DNA from: Aureobasidium sp. EXF-3400
Taxonomy: Eukaryota; Ascomycota; Dothideomycetes; Dothideales; Saccotheciaceae
Direction: 5' to 3'
Length of the DNA stretch: 64,000 bases
Assembly (NCBI GenBank): GCA_024195585.1
Contig: SWBL01000035.1
Span: forward strand, 1-64,000
The position numbers and the translations under genes were made by a program. Position 1 is the stretch's first letter, and the number at the start of each line of letters is the position of its first letter. Under the pieces are notes generated by a model, which was not told the DNA's origin, did not search any database, and saw only the letters and a list, made by a program, of their open reading frames with translations. Shown one piece after another: positions 11,229 to 21,857 of the stretch.

Positions 11229-13127
11229 ATGAGGAGCTGTCGCACTTTGCTGAGAGCCGTGTCGAGGCCTCAGCCAGCACGCTTACGATCGAGGCCGTCA
11301 TGTCTGACACAAGTCTCTCGCCGCACTCTGATCTCGGCTGCCGACCTGCAATTTGGTCAGCCTTTGCATGAGACACACCCGCATCTCATTGCGCCTGGCG
11401 ACCGTAATTCTCTCTGGACACCGCTACTTCTTTTCAGCAACACGCTTACACTTCTCCATCCTAGTGACTCCCGGAATCTCTGCTCTCGAGTACCATGAAC
11501 GTCGCGCGAACCTCGCCAAAGCCCTCCCAAAGAACACCATCGCCGTCCTCGCTTCCTCCGATATCAAGTACCGATCTGGTGCTGTCTTCTACGAATTCCA
11601 CCAAGAACCAAACTTCTTCTACTTGACCGGTAATCGCAACTTGCTGCCATGACCCAGAACGATGGAGGCTAAACAACCCTTGTACAGGCTTCAACGAGCC
11701 CGAAGCACTCGCTGTCATTGGTGGGTGCGTCACAAACATATTATGCAACAAGGACACCAGCTCATGACTTTGCAGAAAAGGGTGACTCTGACGTCGAATA
11801 TACCTTCCATCTTTTCGTCAGACCCAAGGACATCAAAGCCGAACAATGGGATGGTGCGAGAAGTGGTATTCAGGCCGCTTTAGACGTCTTCAATGCTGAT
11901 GAGGTATTCAACTTCTTTTTGTATATCACTTTCTTGTACTGACAGTCATCTAGGCCGGAGATATCAACCGTTGTCACGCCCTTCTCCCGGACATTATCGG
12001 CCGTGCAAAAGAAGTCTACACCGACCTGCTCGGCACTACTACCAAGTCAGCTTTCAGGAGATACTTCTCAAGCCTGAAGAAGGTTCCCTCGGAAGGCTTC
12101 GGCAAGCTACTGGAACAGAACAATGTCCGAGCTTTGAGGCCTATCATGAACAACATTCGTGTCAAGAAGAGCGAGTCCGAGATATTGAACATGAGAAAGG
12201 CTGGCCAGGTATCGGGGCGAGCGTTCACCGAGACCATGAAGACGCCAATCGATACTGAGAAGGATCTCTGGACTATGCTCGAGACCGGCTTCAAAATTGG
12301 CGGTCTAGATGGCTCAGCTTACGTGCCCGTTGTTGCTGGCGGCAAGGTATGATCATTTCACGGCTCCAGAGTTGCGGGTTACTAACATGCAGCAGAATGG
12401 TCTGAGCATCCACTACACTCGCAATGATCAAACCCTCAAGTACGTACAACGAGCAAGCACATAGACTCTGTATTGACAGAGAAAACAGGGACGGCGAGCT
12501 TGTACTGGTTGATGCCGGTGGCGAGTACGGTGGCTATATTACCGACATTACACGCACATGGCCCGTAAACGGCAAATTCACAGACCCGCAGAGAGATCTG
12601 TACGAGATGATCCTCAAGGTTCAGCGAAGCGTCGTATCTCTCTGTCATGAGGCTGCAGATGTCTCGCTCGATAGGCTTCATCGTATCACCGAGGACGGAT
12701 TGCGTGATGGACTCAAGACTCTAGGGTTCAACATGGACGGCAACGTGAGTCTTGTAACAGTAATGTTTTTCCTCGGACGCAATGCTAATTATGTGAAGGC
12801 TCTCGAGACATTGTTCCCTCACCATGTTGGCCACTTTATTGGTCTGGATGTTCACGACGCTCCTGGCCATCCTAGAACAGGACGACTGACGGCGGGAGAG
12901 TGCATCACCATCGAACCGTGAGTAACTGGTGAAATAGGAGTTCTGGGGTTTCACTGCTAACACTTGACAGAGGAATCTACGTTCCAGAAGACGACAGATG
13001 GCCCAAGCACTTCCAAGGACTGGCAATTCGAATCGAAGACAGCGTGTGCATCACGGAAGAGCACCCTTATGTGTTGACAACAGAGGCAGTAAAGGAGGTG
13101 GTTGATATTGAAGCGCTCAGGCGTTAG
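11229..13127 (+). CDS. ICP55: Mitochondrial intermediate-cleaving Xaa-Pro aminopeptidase ICP55
   Basis: join(11229..11403,11465..11629,11688..11720,11776..11903,11954..12346,12393..12439,12489..12744,12799..12917,12971..13127), about 490 aa, nine exons. This M24 metallopeptidase trims a destabilising residue from imported mitochondrial proteins after MPP cleavage. The first ~40 residues are Arg/Ser-rich without acids, as in a matrix presequence. The N-terminal aminopeptidase-P domain follows (LTPGISALEYHERR, FFYLTGFNEPEA). The dinuclear metal site is visible as DAGGEYGGYITDITRTWP (two Asp), HHVGHFIGLDVHD (His), ECITIEPG (Glu) and RIEDSV (Glu). Exon 3 is only 33 nt. The acceptor at 12392/12395 is a tandem NAGNAG. 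All nine junctions restore conserved family sequence. Confidence 0.93.
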
Positions 13128-13694
13128 GGGCTGTTTACCAACAAAATAAAACAAGTGGAACGCGCTAAGATTTGTACGGCCCTAATTAGTGCAGAATGAT
13201 GTAGTTGCCGGGGCTGCATACAGATAGGCTTTTGAGTGACAAGTTGTGGATATGTGCAATGCAGCAATGTACGACGACGAGAATAGCAAGATAGATAGAC
13301 AGAAGATCGAGGCCAGTATCAGGCTATGATTAGGGATGAAGAACAGAACAATAAATCAGAACAGAGAGTGTTTGAGAGTGTTTTGGTGCAAATCTCGATT
13401 GGCGGGGAGTTGTGCATACAGACAGTCGCTCGAGCGCGTGCAAAGCTCGGGGAAAGAGCATGCACACATCAAAACATCCACATCCATCCAGACTCGTCGC
13501 GTTTGCAGTTGCTCTCTGTCCATATTCGCTCCTTTCCATTCTCCTGTGTTAAACAACGACTCGTCAACTGATCTTCAGCCCCTTCTCTCTTGTTACTTCG
13601 ATCGCGCTGCCACAATGTGCCAGTAAGAGCGCGTCCGAGTCGTGTGCAGAGCCGTCCACCTACAGAGACAGCACCACCAGCACATCACCAACAC
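13128..13694 (+). other. DBF4 upstream region with a minimal uORF
   Basis: This is the leader and promoter between ICP55 and DBF4, both on the plus strand. An ATG at 13615 opens a three-codon uORF (Met-Cys-Gln-stop, ending 13626), 69 bp before the DBF4 start. The same bases contain a donor-like CAGTAAGA with candidate acceptors near 13652 and 13664, so it may instead be a 5' leader intron. I see no other gene. Confidence 0.5.
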
Positions 13695-15847
13695 ATGGCC
13701 ACCCTATCCGCCGTGTCCAACATGACCAGCAAGCGGCTTCCGCTGGCCAACAACTCGAACGCCGTCAACTCTCCTTTCCGTACCCTCAACCCCGTCTCTG
13801 GCAAGCGCTCCAGAGCCCAGGACCCGCGTGACGCTGGCCAGCCTCCTCTAAAGAAACAAGTCCTCGAACTCGATCACGATGAGAACCAACAACCGCGTTC
13901 TTTGATCCGCCAGTCCTTGGCATCACAAGAGAAGGATGCACAACTGTTCTTGAAAAAACCTGGCAATGCCCCTCCGACTGCCTTTGAAAGGAAATTGGCT
14001 GCTGCAAGGAAGCCTGCATCTGCACAGAAGCCCCTACAGAGAACAGCCGACAGTCTCGAGAGCATCCGTCAATGGCAACGGCATTACAGAAAGGCCTTCC
14101 CTCAGTTCGTCTTCTACTTTGAAAGTGTACCCGACGACGTCCGAACAAAGGTCTCGAGGCAGATTCAATATCTTGGCGCAGTATGTTCAATCCATCTTCC
14201 TACATGTCCCTAACAGTATGCTGACCATGACCAATAGAAAGAGGAAAAGTTCTTCTCGCGTTCCGTCACTCATGTGGTCACGACCCGTCCTATTCCTCCA
14301 GAGCTTGCCTCGACAAGTTTTGATGATGGTCATAGCACCTCCAAGAATGATTCTCACCATGCATCCCTCAAGACCATCGACCCTTCTCTACTTGATCGTC
14401 CGCAAGACTCGACCTTGACCGGTGCTCAGAAGAAGACTGCTGACCTTCTCGAGGCTAGTCTGCAGGGCCGTACCCATGCTTCTAACACTCAAAGGTATGC
14501 TACCTCATCCCATTCATTCACACCTTGCTGTCCATACTAACCCTTACACTTTGTAGTCTGCAAACTGTCGAGCCACGCAAGCTCGGTGTTCAAAGCAACG
14601 ATGTCTTGTCCAAGGCTAGAGAGCTTGGCATCAAAATTTGGGCTTTGGAGAAGCTTCAACGTATGATGACAACCATGTTCGATACTGACACTGGTGAGCA
14701 ACCTGATCATAGAAGAAATATTGCTTCAACCTTGCGCAGAGGAGAAAAGGCAGATCTGCAAACACTCCTGCGAAACGAGAAGGTCATTGGTCCTGCCGAC
14801 CGTGACCTCGCTGTCGCTGCTCAGGATTCAGTCCAGTTCCGAGGATACTACATTTACGTACACGACATGGATGAAAGAACTCGCCCGGTCATGGTCCGTG
14901 ATTACCCCAAGGTCACCCATAAGGAGGAGGGCAAGTGGCCACAGTTCCGCCTGACCCCAATAGGAAGATGTCCATTCGTCGAAGACCCCTCACATACCAA
15001 GAAGTTGCGTTTGGCAGAGGAAATGAAGGCCGCCGACGCCGAGAAGGAGCGCAAGCTGGCCGCTGGCGTTCCTGTCACACGCAGTCGGGCTGCTGCAGGC
15101 ACCGGGCTTTCTCAATCTACTACATCGCAACCAAAGGAACAGGCAGAGCCCCAGAACAAAGACAAGGATACTACTGAAGTCGCCGATGATCACGTCAAGC
15201 CTCTGGACCCTCCAAAGGGTATCCCTAACAAGAGGCAAACCTCGATGGATACTGGTAGCATGCCAGCACTGTTCGGCAGTACCCAGGCCAACATGAGAGG
15301 CGCACCTCGTTTCATCGGAGGAGAACCGGTCGCATCAGGAGTCCAGCCCTCGAACATCACATCCGCCATCCGTTCGCAGATTGTTTCATCGACCATTTCT
15401 TCGACAGCACCTGGAACTCGTAATGTCGGCGCGAGCAAGGAGATCACTGCTCTCAAGCGCAGAGCATTGGAGAGAGGAGCCAGCGCAAACTCTAACGAGC
15501 CACTGCAGTCGTCATACCTCACTGATATGCGCGCAGCAATCAACGGAGACCGTCAACAGGCACCAAGAGCGGCCAAGCGTAAGGCACAAGAGACTCTGGG
15601 ACACATTCGTGAAGAAATCGAACAGGTTGAAGGAGAGCAAGCCAAGTCTCGTCGCGCTCAGCAGGTCCGCAAGAAGGTTGTTGTAGAACGCGAGATGAAG
15701 GCAGGATACTGTGAGAACTGCAGAGACAAGTTCGAAGACTTCGACGTCCACTGTCAGTCTCGCAAGCACCGCAAGTTTGCGATGGACAAAGGAAACTGGT
15801 CCCAATTGGATGATTTGCTGAATCAGCTGGAACGTCCTCTGAAGTGA
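13695..15847 (+). CDS. DBF4: DBF4, regulatory subunit of the Cdc7 (DDK) kinase
   Basis: join(13695..14180,14238..14494,14557..15847), 677 aa. Dbf4 binds and activates Cdc7, which phosphorylates MCM helicase at replication origins. The N-terminal BRCT-like region (about residues 130-330) has WQRHYRKAFPQFVFYFE, SRSVTHVVTTRPIP and KARELGIKIWALEKLQRM. The motif-M region includes YYIYVHDMDERTRPVMVRDY and WPQFRLTPIGRCPFVED. The C terminus carries the DBF-type zinc finger: AGYCENCRDKFEDFDVH followed by CQSRKHRKFAMD, that is Cys-Cys-His-His. The middle is low-complexity and alanine-rich. Both introns (57 and 62 bp) have good sites. The start ATG 13695 lies downstream of a minimal uORF. Confidence 0.93.
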
Positions 15848-16559
15848 AGATCCACCAGAGACGACTTACACACACATAACACCGCACCAGGTGTATCCAC
15901 GACGACGACCACTCGTTGACCGGTATCTATCGATATACTTAACCACGCCACTGGATTCGTCAATCAGCCACAAACCTGGATGGTCTCGAGGGTCTGACAC
16001 GAGACAAGATTCTATGTTATTTGATTACTGTCTGTTTTATCAGGGGCGTTTTATACCTTCTCATGGGGAGGTACATTCTGTTTTTATACGCATGGGTGGA
16101 ATGGAGAAGAATTGATGAGAGAGGAGAGAGAATGAAGAAGAGCGCATTGTTTGCAATTATTGTGTTCCTGCACTGTTGGCTGAGAACGAAAAGAAGAGCA
16201 AGGGAAACCGCGTTTGAAGGCTAGGAAGTGTCCATGGGTTTATACAGAGCATGGTAAGCATCGAATCCTGTCATCCTTGGTCTCATTTGTTTTTTTGTTG
16301 GCCTTTGCATCAGACTGTTTCTGTTCGAGTGTTTTTTGGACGAGCAACGATGTCACATGTGGCTCATGAGCGAGAAGCATGTTCGGGAGTATTAGCTAGT
16401 TTTTAAGTCTCCTTCTTCTTTCGATCAAGTAATATCAGGAAAGAACAAATTCCAAGTGTAACACTACTTACATTCGACATTGACATGTCCCTGCTATAGT
16501 CTAATGCAATACGTTAATATCATAACTCAGTCGACTATTGATGTTTACTCGTGATTTAT
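15848..16559. other. DBF4 3' flank
   Basis: AT-rich sequence after DBF4. No coding sequence or RNA gene is recognised. Its right end, near 16330, may contain a further weak copy of the ~230-bp repeat described in the next entry. Confidence 0.4.
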
Positions 16560-17240
16560 CCTTTCTCTCTCAAGGCAACGAGGCAGTGAGTTTTGTTGTA
16601 GACTATTAGAACGCAACAATGTACTGCCTGGATAGAGCTGTGGTCACGGAGATACAGCAGTGTAACATGCCTATATGGGCATTGATTTTGTTCTTAGAAA
16701 GTATTGTGCATCCATATGGGATGATTACAACTAGCGTTCGGCATATGGGAGATTAGAATGGTACTCCATCGGTTCACATCTCTCTACAATTAAATCATCT
16801 CTCACATTGACAGGTAGTTTGGATGTATATTGCTATTAAAAGGCACACTACCTTTACAGACACAGGCATGATTATGGAGATGGTGCAAATAAATCTCTCT
16901 CTGTGGAGATATTTTACTCTATCTCAGAGAAACGTTGTGAATTTTTATTGCCTGGATGAACGAGTGTTTTACATATGAGAGAGTAGCCATGCTCGTCTAT
17001 TATAACTGCCATAGGTTTTTTCTTTCTTTCTCACGGTGACGAGTTTTTGGATGAGCATGCTAATAAAAGACTCAGTGTCTTTACAGACACGAGCGTGGCC
17101 AAGGAGATGGTGTACATGAACCTCTTTATGGACATCACTTCACCGCTCAAGAATACCCTGGATTTCTACACCTTCAATTTCCTACTCCAACACCCTCGAG
17201 AGCGTCAAAGATCTCAATATGAACCCCTTTACCCTTGACC
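16560..17240. repeat. Degenerate ~230-bp tandem repeat beside an orphan gene
   Basis: Similar segments start near 16569 (CTCAAGGCAAC), 16801 (CTCACATTGAC) and 17030 (CTCACGGTGAC), a period of about 230 bp. Copies two and three align well: a GTTTGGATG-like stretch, then ATTAAAAG/AATAAAAG, then CTTTACAGACAC, then GGAGATGGTG. The first copy is weaker (GTGGTCACGGAGAT). The last copy runs up to and just over the 3' end of the minus-strand gene at 17174-18262. Identity is moderate, so these are old duplications. No transposon genes are seen. Confidence 0.6.
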
Positions 17241-18262
17241 AATCCCATCATCTCACGAACTTTCTCCTCTCTCACAAAACACCATTGTATAGCTTTACTA
17301 TCGCCTTGATGCATAAGAACATCCCTTTCACTGACTTCGTCATTGAGATGTTGAGATTTGGTACTTATATGACCGATGATCACATCCGCCTTAGAAAGAT
17401 GCTGGAGGTGTGAGGAAGGTGGTGATTTGGTTCTGCAGCACTGGATATATTCCTTCCACTCTTCTCCATACCATAGTTCTTCGATATTTAGGGAGGCGAG
17501 GAATGAGTCAGGGATTTGAATGTTGAGGAGTAAAGTAGAGGAAAGGGGACAGCGTAGAGAGATGTATTGGCGAAATTGTTCAGCGAGAGGGAGGTCTGGT
17601 GTCCAGTATTGTGCTTCGGATACCCAGTTGAAGTCGTCTCCACGATGGCTGTTGAGAGGTAGGATGTTGAGAGTTCCGTCTTCTAGGAACAGTGGATCGG
17701 TGGTGGTGGTATGTGCTTTGTAGAGGGTAGTGTGGTTCTCTAGTGCTTTTGGGGGAGAATCGAGGGTGATACAATGCTTGAAGAGAGTCTCAGAATCTAG
17801 ATCCGATTCCATGTGATTGACTTGATCTTGTAAACGCAGCAATGTCGTATAATTGACTCGAGTCGTCTCCTCGATCCAAAATTCTAGCGTTTGCGTCCCG
17901 AACACATTCCTGGATCTCTCATCCAGAATAGCGTCTTGAACCTCCTTACGTACACCTAGTTGGGTCATTCTATCACGGTCTGAGAGTGAATCGAATCTAG
18001 ATGAGTTGATGTGGATGATGTGGCCATGGATAAAGGAGAAAAAGTCGTAGTTAGATGCCTCGACAGATGAGAAGGGCTCCTTGTATTTCTCATATGTACT
18101 GAAGATATGTGTCGCAGTCTTGTGATCGAAGCCGATGAATTCTAGGCCGGAGATACTGTTGGCAGTATCTGGGAGTTTGAAGTTGGATGTAGATTGGTTG
18201 GATGGCTGAAAGCTGATAGATCCAAAAGAGGATGCCGGTTCGGGGTTGAGGCTTGGATCCAT
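17174..18262 (-). CDS. Uncharacterised protein, 362 aa
   Basis: A single-exon frame of 362 codons with ATG at 18262. I do not recognise a family. The product is hydrophilic, with a low-complexity Ser/Asn/Pro N terminus and an acidic middle, without signal peptide or membrane segment. It shows scattered aromatic motifs such as YDFFSFIHGHIIHINSSRFD and ELWYGEEWKEYIQCC. The length without stops, the reasonable composition and an AT-rich promoter upstream support a real gene, but codon choice is less GC-biased than in the housekeeping genes here. Degenerate repeats lie immediately downstream. It is probably a lineage-restricted gene. Confidence 0.6.
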   Translation of the reverse strand: MDPSLNPEPASSFGSISFQPSNQSTSNFKLPDTANSISGLEFIGFDHKTATHIFSTYEKYKEPFSSVEASNYDFFSFIHGHIIHINSSRFDSLSDRDRMTQLGVRKEVQDAILDERSRNVFGTQTLEFWIEETTRVNYTTLLRLQDQVNHMESDLDSETLFKHCITLDSPPKALENHTTLYKAHTTTTDPLFLEDGTLNILPLNSHRGDDFNWVSEAQYWTPDLPLAEQFRQYISLRCPLSSTLLLNIQIPDSFLASLNIEELWYGEEWKEYIQCCRTKSPPSSHLQHLSKADVIIGHISTKSQHLNDEVSERDVLMHQGDSKAIQWCFVREEKVREMMGLVKGKGVHIEIFDALEGVGVGN

Positions 18263-18782
18263 TGTTATTGTAGATGCTAATTTAGATGTTCAGCAGAAAG
18301 TCGAAAGTACTGGGGATCTTATGGAGGGATCAAGCGTTATATACTCTGCGAAAAGAATGTGATGACTCTTAAGACTGCTTTCAGACACGTGGCGAGAAAA
18401 CTGTAAACAGTATCATGAGTGAATACTAGATTTATCTATCCTGGCCTCCTTTCACAATGATTCAGGGTGTTGTGTCTGCTTTGAAAAGGCACGATGGTTT
18501 CCAGAACTGAGATGTAGCCAAAAAGAGCCAATCAAGCTGTACCACTCCATGAATATTACACTGCATCCCAACACTACTATTCATTCAGATATGTGCACGA
18601 TAAATGCTTTAGTACATGGGGATGTCAAAGAATTAGAGCTAGTGAATGAGCAGTTGATATTGTTCCGTTGTGTGTCTGGAGGTTGATGTTATGGTACAAG
18701 CATGCAAGCCATCTCTCAGCCATTCTCCTCGTTGTCTGCACTAAACCGTCGTAGCTAATACCCTGGATTGTCAAATTGTCTC
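18263..18782. other. Intergenic region between two minus-strand genes
   Basis: Upstream region of the 362-aa gene and 3' flank of the next gene. AT-rich, with no reading frame, RNA gene or repeat that I can support. Confidence 0.4.
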
Positions 18783-19688
18783 TCAACGTTTCGTGACTCG
18801 GAACGCGATTTGTAGGTTGTCATTTGGATCTTCGTCTTCAAACTCAATGGTTCGATCAGGTAAATTGAAGTAAGCACATCGGAAATCTGTGCGGTCGATT
18901 TGTTCTCGAATCATGGTCACTTCATCACTGTCGATCAGTCCCTTGAAGATAACTCGTGCAGAGTACTGGCGAATGCCTGACCACAAGAAAGCTTCAATAG
19001 TGTCCACCATGCGACGGTGACAAAAGGCACAGTAGCAGTTTTGCATGTAGACCTCAAGCAGTTCTAGGTCCAGGTACTCAAGCAAGTGTATAAGCTTGTG
19101 CCATTTGGTGATCAGGCGCTGTTCGAAATCTTCATCATCGCGATTTGTTTGTAGGCAGGAAGGCAGTATCTGGCAGTCCCGGACATCGAAGGTAATACTC
19201 AAAGCCTTCAGGTGTTGATGTGCTACCCTGGTTATGGGTTTGGATTCAAGATTGACCTTGTAATGGGCCCAGGGTAATAGACCGTATGAGAGGATGAACT
19301 TATTTTCTGCGAAGTAAAGAGGCGCTGCTTCTGCAAAGATTTGTCGACAAAGTTGGAAGACTTGAGTCTGAGGCTGTTGGTACTTTGATCGATCTTTGAG
19401 GCGGTCATCTTGGAGAGGCTTTGGTCTTGGGTACACTTCGCCAACGACTAGACAGTAGCGGTAGATCTTGTTGCGAATTTCGGCAGGAAGTTGGAGGAAC
19501 CCGATAGCTGATGAAGTTTCGACAGATATGATCGGACCAGAGCGAGCAGTCTTGAGATCCTGGTTGCGAAGAATGTCTTTGACGGCTGTGCCAGGCCTGC
19601 AAGTCTCATCGTTGAATTCAACGGCAAAGTTCACGGCGCTCTCAATGCGTTCAAGCTGCTCCGGAGTGAATTTCTGATGGTCAGACAT
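18783..19688 (-). CDS. Protein with an N-terminal 2EXR/F-box-like motif, 301 aa
   Basis: Single exon, ATG at 19688 (a TTG further upstream in frame is unlikely to be used). The segment IGFLQLPAEIRNKIYRYCLVV at about residues 62-82 is the motif found at the start of many fungal 2EXR/F-box-like proteins of unknown role. It is followed by the usual LLQVCRQIYxEA-type helix, here VFQLCRQIFAEAAPLYFAEN. The remainder is predicted globular, with a possible metal site CYCAFCHRR. These families are large and lineage-expanded in Pezizomycotina; a ubiquitin-ligase adaptor role is only an analogy. Confidence 0.75.
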   Translation of the reverse strand: MSDHQKFTPEQLERIESAVNFAVEFNDETCRPGTAVKDILRNQDLKTARSGPIISVETSSAIGFLQLPAEIRNKIYRYCLVVGEVYPRPKPLQDDRLKDRSKYQQPQTQVFQLCRQIFAEAAPLYFAENKFILSYGLLPWAHYKVNLESKPITRVAHQHLKALSITFDVRDCQILPSCLQTNRDDEDFEQRLITKWHKLIHLLEYLDLELLEVYMQNCYCAFCHRRMVDTIEAFLWSGIRQYSARVIFKGLIDSDEVTMIREQIDRTDFRCAYFNLPDRTIEFEDEDPNDNLQIAFRVTKR

Positions 19689-21092
19689 TGCGTTTGTCTG
19701 ATGGATGTGCTGTAGGTTGTCAGGAAGGACGGTACGGACGTTCAAGAGAGTCTTACACTCCAAAGACTACAGCGATTTTGGCTGTGTTTGGGAGCTGAAG
19801 AGAGACCTGATAGTCGGGTTGATTGGATCAAGGAAGTAAGATGGTGAGAGGAGTCGTCTTTCACTGGACATGCAGTGAAACCAGGAGACAGCTGTTGTTT
19901 CACAGTGCTTGACAGCGCTTGTTCGGTGGAAGGCACTGCACGTTGTCAGTTAAAGAAACGCATGAGCGTGCGTGAAAGACCCACAACTGTATGAGTGCAG
20001 CCCAAGTAGCTTTGATGAAATTGATTTGGAGTGGAAGGACTGGCAGTCACGCTTTGAGTCAATCAGATAGAAGCCGATGGAGGTTCCCGTCTGATAATGA
20101 CCAGGTCAGGTCGAGAAAGCGAGATTGAGTAGCTTTTTGTAGAGGAGCAGTGAAGTCAAAATGTGAGGGCCGATCAGCTGAAGTGCAACAACTCGGAGGT
20201 GCAATTCGTCTCTGGCACTATCATTGTCAGTGGTAAGAATTTTGCTGCGCGGACGATTGCTTTGGTTCACTGCTTTAGATTTCCTCTTTCACAAGACGAT
20301 AGGTATGCCAAAGCCCTTTGAACTCCGCACCTGCTCAAATTACTTTCCTTCACTAACCATCTCAACCAGCAAGTTCCAATCTCCTCGTCGCCACATCTCT
20401 CTTGCTAACCACAAACCAGACCCAATCGTGGCTCCCAAGCTCAGACGCTGTGATGACGATGGTCAGGACTTGGTCGACATGCCCATGTCCTCCTTGAGTC
20501 TTAGTTCCCAAATTTTGTGATCAAAGCTAGGTCAAGGAAGGTGCGAGACAGTCATCTCTGTCTCGACTTCCAAGCTAAGACAATCCCATGCTCTTGAAGT
20601 CTGTCACGAGCGTAAACGTAGATTGTGTGATGATCTCGGGAAGTAGAGAGGAAGCAGGGCAGAGGCACAACTACCATCGAGTACACCCTGAAGGTCGGCC
20701 AAGTCCTTCATTGGCTTGAGCAGGCCTTTTGTGATGGCATCTACGCTTTGCTACTCCATGGCTCGTAGTAGCAACTGTGTGTAGCGTCTTTCTATCCAAC
20801 CGCGCTTTCGCATAAAAGACTGATCCAGTGTTCTGTCGTACTCGCTGTTCACGACGTTAAGGTGCCAACCGTCCTCTATCAGCTTAGCATGACCAGCCAA
20901 GTCTTGTTCGTATAACACATCGTACTGAGACTAACATGTGGCACCACATTGTCAACCCCGTCAAGCAGGGCTTCAGTCCTGTACGCCTGACGTATGAGAC
21001 CATAACAGAACGAGGGTGGAGGAAGTTTCCCTTCTGCTGCTCAGCAGCAACTTTGGCGACTAAAGCTGTGCCTGGAGAGATCACAACGACTA
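19689..21092. other. Intergenic region with isolated splice-like signals
   Basis: No convincing gene. On the plus strand an intron-like segment lies at about 20303-20369 (GTATGC donor, CACTAAC branch, ACCAG acceptor), and an ATG at 20305 opens a 71-codon frame to 20520 that the intron would interrupt. On the minus strand a frame at 20884-21084 follows the candidate small gene. This could be a decayed gene or an untranslated transcript. Confidence 0.35.
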
Positions 21093-21230
21093 TCAGGTTC
21101 GTTGACCTGGGTGAGCAATCTCCTGTGATGTCTTGAACACCTGGGAGCCCGACGGACCTGGCTTCGGAGGCTTGGGATCGCGCGACTCTCCACGAGCTCT
21201 TTGCCAGTTGAATCCAGAAGAAGATGGCAT
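21093..21230 (-). CDS. Candidate small ORF, 45 aa
   Basis: An ATG at 21230 opens 45 codons ending in TGA at 21093. The N terminus (MPSSSGFNWQRARGE, then DPKPPKPGPSGSQVFKTSQ) is hydrophilic and Pro/Lys-rich, with balanced codon use. Upstream on the same strand is an intron-like segment: donor GGTATGTT near 21320, CTAATC branch, acceptor TCAAG near 21254. That would make this the second exon of a spliced transcript. It could extend by a further splice near the end of the frame. I do not recognise a family. Confidence 0.35.
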   Translation of the reverse strand: MPSSSGFNWQRARGESRDPKPPKPGPSGSQVFKTSQEIAHPGQRT

Positions 21231-21857
21231 CTTGATTTGAGAAGGTGGAAAAACTTGATTGAGATTAGTGGTGACTGGCTAGATTTGCAGACTTGAGCAC
21301 CAGGGAGAAGGCTAAACATACCCTGCTGTTCGGAGTCAGCACAAAATGCATTACAATATGGATGAGTAGAGGACTCTCCTGTAAGTAGTGGGCACATCCC
21401 GACACGAAGAACATGCTTGATTGACTGCAAGCTGATGCCTCACCATGCGCCAGACTCTATGCTTATATCAACATAAAAAACAAGCACAGATGAACAAGAG
21501 ATGAAAGACAATAGGTAGTGAAATGGAATCTAATGATTTCAATCGACTGTTGGGCGCCCATCCCCAAATTTCACCCGCGCCACTCTCCCACGCGCAACGA
21601 CCCTGTAGGAAGTTTTCGAAAGACCATCGAGGTACCGTGCAAAGGAGAGGATAAAAGACTTGGGGGGTTAAGAAACAAGAAAATCGACTTGAGAGGATAA
21701 AAGGAAAAAAGAAAAGAACCATCTCTCCTTGGCCCGCCCCATGATTGAGTTCTGTTGGAAAGAGACAACACCGGGGTTTGACTGTTCACATTTGCCATGA
21801 TAACGTGATCCGCCATTTTCAATGAAATGGTAGGAATTTGGTATGTTAGACTGCGAT
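21231..21857. other. Intergenic region, 14-3-3 3' flank
   Basis: It contains the possible 5' leader of the small ORF and the 3' untranslated region of the 14-3-3 gene. No other gene is supported. Confidence 0.4.
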
